In this document: one piece after another, positions 1 to 6,230 of the stretch | Numbering within the stretch: position 1 is the stretch's first letter | Layout of the letters: every line of letters starts with the position of its first letter | Origin: JBKSMP01 sp964582055 | GTDB lineage: Bacteria > Verrucomicrobiota > Verrucomicrobiia > Opitutales > UBA9783 | Length of the DNA stretch: 22,285 nt | Direction of reading: 5' to 3' | Assembly: GCA_964582055.1 (NCBI GenBank) | Contig: CAZOPT010000011.1 | Span: forward strand, 1 to 22,285 | Notes under the pieces: model-generated | The model's database searches: none | What the model was told of the DNA's origin: nothing | What the model saw: the letters and a program-made list of their open reading frames with translations, nothing else | Position numbers and translations under genes: made by a program

Positions 1-39
1 TTATGCAAAGAGAAGGTATTAAAAAAATGAAATTGATTA

Positions 40-675
40 TTATTTAGAAGCTTTTTCTAAGGCTAATAGCATTTTACAGATAGGACAAACCTTTTTAGAG
101 GTACAAGCGAAGCGATTACAATAATTACGTCCATAATCGATCATTTGCAAGTGTAGCTTACACCAAACAGAATCAGGGAAAATACGTTTTAAATCGGCTT
201 CTACTTTTTCAACAGAAGGACCTTTGCTTAATCGCCATTTCAAAGATAAACGATGAATGTGAGTATCCACAGGAAATGTTTTTGCCCCAAAAGCATGGCT
301 CATCACAACCGAAGCTGTTTTGTGACCGACCCCCGATAAACGTTCCAAAGCTTCTAAACTTGATGGAACTTGTCCGTTATAATGAGCACATAATTGCTCA
401 GAAAGTGTATGGATATAACGTGCTTTTACTTTGAAAAACCCACAAGAATGAATGATCGTTTCAATCACTTCTAGTGGCAATTTACGCATTTCTTGTGGCG
501 TCGGAGCTTCCTGGAATAAACGCGGAGTAACTTGATTAACACGTTCATCTCTGCATTGAGCTGATAAAAGAACAGCTATCAACAACTGATAAGGTGTTTT
601 ATAAATTAAAGAAGGCTTAGGATCTGGACAAAAAATATCGAGTTGATCTAAAATAATCCTAGCCCGCTTATGCAT
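40..675 (-). CDS. nth: Endonuclease III (DNA glycosylase/AP lyase)
   Basis: Base-excision repair enzyme that removes oxidised pyrimidines and nicks the abasic site. The 211 residues match the usual family length. The helix-hairpin-helix loop LSGVGHKT (113-120) carries the expected catalytic Lys119, and FPVDTH (134-139) carries the catalytic Asp137. The C-terminal cysteines are 186, 191, 197 and 200, spaced 4-5-2, not the E. coli 6-2-5 pattern, so the iron-sulfur cluster may be altered or absent. From memory, chlamydial Nth proteins also depart from the E. coli pattern and share a CPIC motif here. The ATG overlaps the last 8 bases of the MFS gene upstream, so the two are probably cotranscribed and translationally coupled; no Shine-Dalgarno is seen. 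The 39 bases beyond the stop are too few to show what lies next to it. Confidence 0.95.
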   Translation of the reverse strand: MHKRARIILDQLDIFCPDPKPSLIYKTPYQLLIAVLLSAQCRDERVNQVTPRLFQEAPTPQEMRKLPLEVIETIIHSCGFFKVKARYIHTLSEQLCAHYNGQVPSSLEALERLSGVGHKTASVVMSHAFGAKTFPVDTHIHRLSLKWRLSKGPSVEKVEADLKRIFPDSVWCKLHLQMIDYGRNYCNRFACTSKKVCPICKMLLALEKASK

Positions 676-1870
676 TATTAATTTTTAAGTTTTTTGTACA
701 AAAGTAACTCCCTATTCCTAACATAAGAGCTATACAAATGAAACCTGAAAGTCCTAAAGCATAAGTAGAATGATCTTTTATTAATCCTAGCATTAATGGT
801 CCTAAAGAGCTTCCTAAGCAAGTACTTGCGGAAACGCATCCATTTATGGTTCCAATCCATTTAACACCAAAGATTTTGGGAACAATCATATAGGTGACGA
901 CTTGTGCCAAACCCCAATAAAGGCCACCAAATAGAATATAAAAGTAAATAGCGCCCGAATGTCCAATAAATCTGAGCGCCAAAAGGGACAAAAAATCTGC
1001 CAACAAAAAAATCACAAGCGACCATTGTATTCCCCACTTATCCAAATAATGACCAAATGTAAATGTCGTTAAAATGGAAAAAATGGAGATGATCATAAAA
1101 CAAAAAGTTACTTGTTGAGAAGGCGCCCCTAATTCTTCACAAATAGGAATAAGATGGAAAGCAATTCCCGTATTTTGGGACGCACGAAAAAATAAAGCTG
1201 CTAAAATTAGCCAAAAGATAGGTTGTTTTAAAAATTGCTTAATAGAATTAAGTTCAAAATGAGCTTCCCTTTTTGAGCTAACAATTGCATGTTTAGGCTT
1301 TTTGATGAAACCACATATAGGTAAAGCAAAACAAAACCAACAAATTGCAACAGTTAACCAAATGTGTTGCCAACGAAAAAATTGATGAAGTTGTAGATTG
1401 ATCCACGGCATCGCAGAGGCAATTGTAGACAATACCAAGCAAGTAATTCCGGTTGCAAACCCTCTTTTTTGAGCAAACCAAGTTGCAATCATAGAATGAC
1501 CTACAACCCCATACGCATGTACTGATGAACGAACACACGAAAAACATGCTATAAACGCAATAAAATTGCCGAAATTTGAGAAATGCAAGAAAGGCAACAT
1601 ACTTAACGTAAAGAAAGCACTACCAAAGATTGCAATATGTATTCTTAAAAAATTTGAAGTTGTGTATTTGTCGTAAAATTTCCCAATAAACGGCAATAAA
1701 AAACCCGCAAATAAATTCGCTAAGGTATAAGCTCCACTCAATTGCGAACGTGTTAAATCTAGATCAACACAAAGATCTTTGACATAAGGGCTTAACGAGG
1801 ATGTTCTGCCAAATCCACTGCAAGCCTCTATCAGCGTTATCAGTATCAACACAATCCATCCATAATTCAT
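668..1870 (-). CDS. Major facilitator superfamily transporter, OFA/monocarboxylate-like
   Basis: Inner-membrane carrier of about 400 residues with some twelve hydrophobic segments in two halves and a hydrophilic central loop (KKPKHAIVSSKREAHFE). MFS signatures visible are GKFYDKY after TM2, WFAQKRGFATGI at TM4-5, and GHYLDKWG in the matching place of the second half. The WFaqkRGfAtGi element is typical of the oxalate/formate antiporter and monocarboxylate porter branch, so a small organic anion is a possible substrate; this is inference and the substrate is not readable. A GTG at 1876 would add two residues, but I chose the ATG at 1870 because MNYGWIVL is the usual start for this branch. No Shine-Dalgarno is seen. 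It precedes nth and overlaps it by 8 bases, with no obvious functional link. Confidence 0.85.
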   Translation of the reverse strand: MNYGWIVLILITLIEACSGFGRTSSLSPYVKDLCVDLDLTRSQLSGAYTLANLFAGFLLPFIGKFYDKYTTSNFLRIHIAIFGSAFFTLSMLPFLHFSNFGNFIAFIACFSCVRSSVHAYGVVGHSMIATWFAQKRGFATGITCLVLSTIASAMPWINLQLHQFFRWQHIWLTVAICWFCFALPICGFIKKPKHAIVSSKREAHFELNSIKQFLKQPIFWLILAALFFRASQNTGIAFHLIPICEELGAPSQQVTFCFMIISIFSILTTFTFGHYLDKWGIQWSLVIFLLADFLSLLALRFIGHSGAIYFYILFGGLYWGLAQVVTYMIVPKIFGVKWIGTINGCVSASTCLGSSLGPLMLGLIKDHSTYALGLSGFICIALMLGIGSYFCTKNLKINNA

Positions 1871-1880
1871 ACGCACACTT

Positions 1881-1908
1881 AAATTAACACTTTTACTTAT
1901 CCTGACAA
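1881..1908 (-). promoter_or_regulatory. Weak candidate promoter for the MFS-nth transcript
   Basis: On the minus strand TTGTCA (five of six matches) is followed after 16 bases by TAATTT (three of six). The -10 element ends 10 bases before the ATG at 1870, giving a leader of only a few bases. The -10 match is poor, so this is tentative. Confidence 0.25.
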
Positions 1909-2073
1909 GTTAAAAGAAAGTGTTTTGTTTTTTGCAAATTTTTAGTTTTGAATAAGAAGTTCTCATAAAAATCGATGATAAAAAAGAAGATTTTTCAAAA
2001 AACTTAAAAATAAAAAGCCTCTAAATAAAAAATAACAACACACTTACCACTTAAAGAAAAATTGCTTTTGGTA

Positions 2074-2102
2074 TTGACGTTTAAGCAGGAATTAGACTGA
2101 AT
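2074..2102 (+). promoter_or_regulatory. Candidate promoter for tRNA-Thr and downstream genes
   Basis: TTGACG (five of six matches) is followed after 17 bases by CTGAAT (three of six, including the last three positions). Transcription would start about 8 bases before the tRNA. The -35 is good and the -10 weak. Confidence 0.4.
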
Positions 2103-2116
2103 TTTTAGTATTCAAT

Positions 2117-2192
<76 letters not shown>

Positions 2193-2221
2193 TTGAACCC
2201 TTAATCGTTAACGAGGTTTTT

Positions 2222-2380
2222 ATGTCGCAACATTCAAGTTTTAAAAAAAGTACTGGTAGTACAAATACCAGCAAGACAGTATTAAAGCGTTTTGAACGCA
2301 TCGAGTTATTAAAAAAACGTGGCCAATGGAAAGAAGGTCAAAGCGTTTTAGGTTTAATGAAAACAAAACCAGAATTGTAA
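2222..2380 (+). CDS. Small basic protein, TIGR04137-like (Chlamydiae/Verrucomicrobia)
   Basis: A 52-residue lysine-rich protein, starting MSQHSSFKKSTG and ending GLMKTKPEL. The middle, VLKRFERIELLKKRGQW, is the conserved core I recall from a family found in Chlamydiae and Verrucomicrobia. Its biochemical role is not known to me; the small size, strong positive charge and place beside translation genes would suit an RNA or ribosome contact, which is inference. The reading frame is open back to 2132, but that extension runs through the tRNA, so the ATG at 2222 is the start. GAGG lies five bases before it, on the 3' side of a weak stem (AACC 2196-2199 with GGTT 2215-2218) around the palindrome TCGTTAACGA. 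EF-P begins six bases after the stop. Confidence 0.88.
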   Translation: MSQHSSFKKSTGSTNTSKTVLKRFERIELLKKRGQWKEGQSVLGLMKTKPEL

Positions 2381-2386
2381 TTATTT

Positions 2387-2944
2387 ATGGCATCCGCGAC
2401 AGATATTCGTAAAAGCAATGTGATTATGTTCCAAAATGCGCCTCACATTGCACTCGAAGTAGAACATCGTACACAAGGTCGCCAGTCAGGTTTTGTGCAA
2501 GTTACCTTACGTAATCTTATTAGTGGAGTTTCAACAAAAACAAAGTTCCATTCCAACGATACCGTTGTTTTTTGCTTTGTGGAATCACGCGAATTGGAAT
2601 TTTCGTATATTGATGATATGGGTTACCATTTCCTCAATACAGAAACATATGAGGATGAGGTTATTCCTGCTAATCTATTAAAAGAACAAAAAGATTATTT
2701 GATTCAAGGAACAGCTTATTCGGTACTTTTTGTAGAAGAAAAACCGGTACAGATCCAATTACCACCGTCACTTGCTATGAAAGTTATAGAAGCTTCTGAA
2801 GGTTTACGTGGTGATACTGCTAGTAATGCACAAAAACCAGTCATCGTAGAAACAGGTTTACGTGTTCAAGTTCCACTCTTCATTAAAACCGGAGAAGTTA
2901 TTCGTGTAAACACAAACGACGGTTCTTACTTAGGCCGTGCTTAG
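2387..2944 (+). CDS. efp: Elongation factor P
   Basis: Three-domain translation factor that binds between the P and E sites and rescues ribosomes stalled at consecutive prolines. The 185 residues are the normal length and the family pattern runs end to end: N-terminal KOW-like domain (about 1-63), OB domain II, and domain III with RGDTASNAQKP, VPLFIKTGEVIRVNT and the terminal GSYLGRA. The tip of the domain I loop, which enters the peptidyl-transferase centre and is usually modified, reads TQGRQSGF with Arg32 where E. coli has the beta-lysylated Lys34. Arg32 is the residue rhamnosylated by EarP in Pseudomonas-type EF-P. No modifying enzyme is in the window. It starts six bases after the small basic protein and ends three bases before rnhC, without a Shine-Dalgarno, so coupling is likely. 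Confidence 0.96.
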   Translation: MASATDIRKSNVIMFQNAPHIALEVEHRTQGRQSGFVQVTLRNLISGVSTKTKFHSNDTVVFCFVESRELEFSYIDDMGYHFLNTETYEDEVIPANLLKEQKDYLIQGTAYSVLFVEEKPVQIQLPPSLAMKVIEASEGLRGDTASNAQKPVIVETGLRVQVPLFIKTGEVIRVNTNDGSYLGRA

Positions 2945-2947
2945 TTT

Positions 2948-3871
2948 ATGCCTAAAAAACAGGCAGCAGGTCCAAATCCAAAAACAATGTATACTTTGGT
3001 TTTGGACGTTTCACAAGCATATCGACTGCAGCAATGGTGTTTAGACCGAGGATGGGAATCTTTTTCCGTTCAATATGCGCAATTTGCTTTTCGGAATAAC
3101 AATATTAATGTCGTTTTTTACGCCAAAAGCGGTAAATTGGTCGTACAAGGGAAAAATACAGAAGAATTCGTCTGTAATGTTTTAGAACCGGAAATTACAA
3201 AAGAATTTAAGTTCGGCTTAGAACGACTGGAACATCCTGAATGGTTTAGGCCTCATGCAGGCATGGATGAAAGTGGCAAAGGAGACCTATTTGGGCCGCT
3301 AGTGGCTGCTTGTGTGATTGCTGACGATTCTCATGTTGATTTTTGGCTAAAAAATGGACTGAAAGAAAGCAAGCAGGTTAGCAGTGATGCTCGCGTTTTT
3401 AAACTGGAGCAATTGGTACGTGAAGCTAAAGGTGTCATCGTTGAAGTTGCTTATGCAGGCATGGAAAAATATAATCAGCTTTATTCCAGATTTAACAATT
3501 TAAACAATCTGCTAGCCTGGTTTCACGCGAAAGCTCTAGAAAGTGCTTTAAAAAAACGATCTGTTTCCGAAGGCTTACTGGATCAATTTACCACCGCTAA
3601 ACTTGTTCAAAGGTATCTAAAGGTCGAAAATTTTAATTTACAACAACAAGTACGCGCAGAAGCCGATCCTGTTGTAGCTGCAGCCTCCATCATCGCTAGA
3701 GCTGAATATTTGCGTCAGTTAAAACGTCTAAGTGAACAAGCCAATACAATTCTTCCTAAAGGCTGCGGTACGCAAGCTAAAGAAGTCCTACAAAAGCTAA
3801 TAGCAAGCCAAGGACGTGAAGCCATGGCGAAGTTTATCAAATTACACTTCAAAACATTCCAGGAATCGTAA
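2948..3871 (+). CDS. rnhC: Ribonuclease HIII
   Basis: Cleaves the RNA strand of RNA-DNA hybrids, removing primers and R-loops. The 307 residues carry the N-terminal substrate-binding domain that distinguishes HIII from HII (about 10-90), then the catalytic RNase H fold. GMDESGKGDLFGPLV (105-119) supplies the metal-binding pair Asp107-Glu108, LLDQF gives Asp212, and RAEADPVVAAASIIAR (236-251) holds the fourth acidic residue. That last motif is one residue shorter than I remember, so either Glu238 or Asp240 could be the ligand. The start is three bases after the efp stop with no Shine-Dalgarno, implying coupling. It is the last gene of its cluster; the 16 bases before the convergent ksgA are A/T-rich and hold no GC-stem terminator. 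Confidence 0.94.
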   Translation: MPKKQAAGPNPKTMYTLVLDVSQAYRLQQWCLDRGWESFSVQYAQFAFRNNNINVVFYAKSGKLVVQGKNTEEFVCNVLEPEITKEFKFGLERLEHPEWFRPHAGMDESGKGDLFGPLVAACVIADDSHVDFWLKNGLKESKQVSSDARVFKLEQLVREAKGVIVEVAYAGMEKYNQLYSRFNNLNNLLAWFHAKALESALKKRSVSEGLLDQFTTAKLVQRYLKVENFNLQQQVRAEADPVVAAASIIARAEYLRQLKRLSEQANTILPKGCGTQAKEVLQKLIASQGREAMAKFIKLHFKTFQES

Positions 3872-3887
3872 AGTTTCAAAAAATTTT

Positions 3888-4706
3888 TCAAAAAGAAAAT
3901 TGTTTAGAAAAATTTATCCACACATTCAAATCAATTTCTTCTGCTCGTGTTTGATGCGATATCTGCTCTTGAGACAAAAACATTAAAAATGCTTCGGCTA
4001 TTTCATTAGAAATCGTCTTACACACACGACCGATTTGTTGTCGCCGATGCAAAAAAGCTTGCCTTAAAAACAACTTTACGTCTTTTGGAAATAAATAAGC
4101 ATTTGCACGCCTTACAAGATGAATAAGTAAAGAATCAACTTTAGGTTGTGGATAAAAACAATTTCTACCAACACAACATCTATTGGCCAATGAATAAGCC
4201 GCTTGAAGATTAACGCTCAAAGCACCGAAATTCTTCGTTCCAGTCTTTGAAAGCCAACGGTTGGCTGCTTCTTTTTGAACCAATAAAACCATACATTCTG
4301 GCAATCGACTTTGCTCTAAAATGTGGTCTAACCAAACACTTGCAATCGCATAAGGAAGATTAGCAACTATTTTGTAAGGCTTTGTACCATCAAAAGTACC
4401 TATTGGAAACTGCAAAGCATCTTCATTACAAACAGATACAGGAAAGGTTTCTTGAATGTAACGAAAAAAACACACATCTCTTTCAACTGCAAAAACACAC
4501 GCACCCGTTTCAACCAAGGCCCCCGTTAAGGTACCGCACCCTGGGCCAACCTCAACAACAATATCTTCAGGTTTCAACTGTGCCCATTCTAGGGATTTTT
4601 GAACAAAACAAGCGTTAATTAAAAAATTTTGCCCTAACTTTCGATTAGGACAAACAGCCAAACGAGCCAAAATCTTACGCGTTTGATTAAGGTCTAAGGC
4701 CCACAT
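3888..4706 (-). CDS. rsmA: 16S rRNA (A1518/A1519) dimethyltransferase KsgA/RsmA
   Basis: Dimethylates the two adjacent adenines in the helix 45 loop near the 3' end of 16S rRNA, a late check in small-subunit assembly. The 272-residue protein has the family entry motif LGQNFL (24-29), SAM-binding motif I VEVGPGCGTLTG (51-62), the acidic ERD at 75-77, and the catalytic NLPY at 116-119. The C-terminal part contains FYPQPKVDS and FLHRRQQIG, both typical. It starts 9 bases downstream of the rpsU stop with no Shine-Dalgarno (the bases just before the ATG are CCCCTT), so expression probably depends on transcription and ribosome flow from rpsU. The two products act close together on the small-subunit platform. 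Confidence 0.96.
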   Translation of the reverse strand: MWALDLNQTRKILARLAVCPNRKLGQNFLINACFVQKSLEWAQLKPEDIVVEVGPGCGTLTGALVETGACVFAVERDVCFFRYIQETFPVSVCNEDALQFPIGTFDGTKPYKIVANLPYAIASVWLDHILEQSRLPECMVLLVQKEAANRWLSKTGTKNFGALSVNLQAAYSLANRCCVGRNCFYPQPKVDSLLIHLVRRANAYLFPKDVKLFLRQAFLHRRQQIGRVCKTISNEIAEAFLMFLSQEQISHQTRAEEIDLNVWINFSKQFSF

Positions 4707-4714
4707 AAGGGGAT

Positions 4715-4915
4715 TTACATATTTTCGCGTTTTTGGCGCAACATATTATTAAATGCGGCAACCTTTTTTTTCTGACGTCTTACTTCGCAAGGCTTTTCAA
4801 AATAACGCTTTGCTTTAACATCGCGCAAAACTCCTTCGCGATCTAATTTTTTCTTCAATCGGCGTAAAGCCTTTTCTAAAGGTTCACTTTTGCGCAATTT
4901 AACTTCAACGGACAT
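4715..4915 (-). CDS. rpsU: Small ribosomal subunit protein bS21
   Basis: A 66-residue, highly basic protein of the 30S platform that lies near the anti-Shine-Dalgarno end of 16S rRNA. The start MSVEVKLRKSEPLEKALRRL and the core LDREGVLRDVKAKRYFEKP followed by RRQKKK match bS21 across its full length. It is the first gene of a minus-strand pair with ksgA. The start is well supported by AAGGAGA with a spacing of nine bases, the only extended Shine-Dalgarno match among the genes here. This may make rpsU sensitive to how accessible the 16S 3' end is, as described for Bacteroidota; applying that here is inference. Confidence 0.97.
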   Translation of the reverse strand: MSVEVKLRKSEPLEKALRRLKKKLDREGVLRDVKAKRYFEKPCEVRRQKKKVAAFNNMLRQKRENM

Positions 4916-4924
4916 TGCTATTTC

Positions 4925-4931
4925 TCTCCTT
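4925..4931 (-). promoter_or_regulatory. Strong ribosome binding site of rpsU
   Basis: The minus strand reads AAGGAGA, then nine bases, then ATG. The other starts here have no Shine-Dalgarno or only a four- to five-base core (GAGG at 2213, AAAGGA before glyS, AGGA before uppS). Confidence 0.85.
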
Positions 4932-4949
4932 GGTTTTACTAATACAATT

Positions 4950-4979
4950 AATATTGAAGCTCACCCCCAATAAGGTCAA
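4950..4979 (-). promoter_or_regulatory. Candidate promoter for rpsU-ksgA
   Basis: TTGACC (five of six matches) is followed after 18 bases by AATATT (four of six). The -10 ends 34 bases before the rpsU ATG, so the transcript would have a leader of about 28 bases that includes the Shine-Dalgarno. Confidence 0.45.
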
Positions 4980-5066
4980 GCGTTTTTTCTGAAAAGTGAA
5001 CGGTGCTTTATTTTTCAACCATCTACCACACAATAAGGCATAAAATATGCTATATGTATTTGTGTC

Positions 5067-6176
5067 ATGAATAAAAAAACTTTGTGTATATCGATATATG
5101 CGGGATTAGGCCTATATTTAGGTGCAATAGGTAAAGAACGTGATTTTATTTGCGATGCATTTCCGTCAGAAAAACAAATACGGTACGTTTATCAAAAATG
5201 GCTTATTAATGAAATGTTTTCTTATGATATCGAAAAAAATGCTTATGTATTATCGGAAAAAGGAAAACCTATTTATGAAAACTTAAGTCAACTTACTACA
5301 GAATTCTTAAAAAAAACAAAACCTTACTTTCAACCTGCAATATCAGATCTAGCAATACAATATTCGATTTTAATAAATAATGCAATTGGCCACAAAGATA
5401 AAAACACTAGAATGCTGGTTTTAAGTTATGCCAATCAAAATAATCTTTCAACAAAAGATCCCCTCCCGGAAATATTTTTTCCCGTAGAGAAAGAAATAGA
5501 AAACGATTTTTGCAATAAATCAACTAAAGAAATTTTTGAAGATAAAATAGGAAAATTTTTTACACGTCCTTTACGCTGTGAAGATCAAAACGAACCTTGC
5601 GATTTTTCCGAATTAGACCAGGCGATAATAGATCGAATAATGACCGGAAATTCTAAAGATAGAGCTATTTTATTTATAGGGTTTGATCAAGGAATAGAAA
5701 CAGAAGGTTCTGAAATTTTTTATGATACACCCGGATACACTCGAAGTTTATTTTGGAGTTTGTGGGGCGAACAACCGGATAAAAACCATAATTCCATTAA
5801 ATTTTGTTTTTGTAAAATTAACGAATTTTTAGAAACAAATCCACAACTCTATGGCTTTTTTGATTCTATTATTATTGGTGGACAAACCGTAGAATATATT
5901 ACCTCTGACGTTTGGATTACTTTAGGTTCTATGTTAAAAAGAGGAGGTCGAATTATTTATCCTGACATTTATGTAGATTATTTCCCTTCATTTTTAAACA
6001 TAATGTTAAGTGAATGTTGTCAAAAAAGTAAAGGTTTTGAGCTCTACAAATGCAAAAACGCCTTAGAACCCATCTACCAAGAAATAAAAACTTTTACATC
6101 TTTCAATAATGAGCCTACTTATGGTGCTTTTTGTTATACAAATGCCAAAACGCTTTATTGGCATAAAAAGCTATAG
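5067..6176 (+). CDS. Orphan protein with signal-like N-terminus and methyltransferase-like fold (copy 1)
   Basis: A 369-residue protein I cannot assign to a family. MNKK and a hydrophobic stretch to Gly22 resemble a weak signal peptide with a possible cleavage site after AIG. The N-terminal part (about 35-147) is not recognisable. From about 197 the order resembles a Rossmann SAM-methyltransferase: strand AILFIGFDQ (200-208), TEGSEI and DTPGYTRS (212-227), strand KFCFCKINEF (245-254), FDSIIIGGQT (265-274), and LGSMLKRGGRIIY (286-298), which looks like the usual LKPGG strand-turn. Motif I glycines are degenerate, so activity is uncertain. C29, C247, C249, C329 and C356 recur in the neighbouring copy. 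The DNA is AT-richer than its neighbours. TAAAAT at 5041-5046 could be a -10; no Shine-Dalgarno is seen. Confidence 0.75.
   Translation: MNKKTLCISIYAGLGLYLGAIGKERDFICDAFPSEKQIRYVYQKWLINEMFSYDIEKNAYVLSEKGKPIYENLSQLTTEFLKKTKPYFQPAISDLAIQYSILINNAIGHKDKNTRMLVLSYANQNNLSTKDPLPEIFFPVEKEIENDFCNKSTKEIFEDKIGKFFTRPLRCEDQNEPCDFSELDQAIIDRIMTGNSKDRAILFIGFDQGIETEGSEIFYDTPGYTRSLFWSLWGEQPDKNHNSIKFCFCKINEFLETNPQLYGFFDSIIIGGQTVEYITSDVWITLGSMLKRGGRIIYPDIYVDYFPSFLNIMLSECCQKSKGFELYKCKNALEPIYQEIKTFTSFNNEPTYGAFCYTNAKTLYWHKKL
6139..6166 (+). repeat. 28-base direct repeat at the 3' end of the paralogue pair (first copy)
   Basis: Identical base for base to 7162..7189, including third codon positions; it encodes most of the shared NAKTLYWHK tail. 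With the 16 identical bases at the two starts (5067-5082 and 6231-6246), it shows that the ends are more alike than the bodies. Confidence 0.9.
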
Positions 6177-6230
6177 AAATTGCTTTTCTTATTGACAATT
6201 GTACTACATTTAGAAAGCCTGTATCGCTAT

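Noticed and set aside
1..39. End of a gene entering from the left edge
   Set aside because: All three plus-strand frames close within the first 47 bases and the stretch is too short to judge.
3872..3900. A/T palindrome between rnhC and ksgA as a terminator
   Set aside because: The arms are A and T only with no GC stem, so any hairpin would be very weak.
6192..6197. Perfect TTGACA between the two paralogues as a promoter
   Set aside because: No acceptable -10 hexamer is found at 15 to 19 bases downstream.
6180..6230. Longer start for the second paralogue
   Set aside because: The 17 extra residues have no match in the first copy, whereas the ATG at 6231 begins with the same 16 bases as the first copy.
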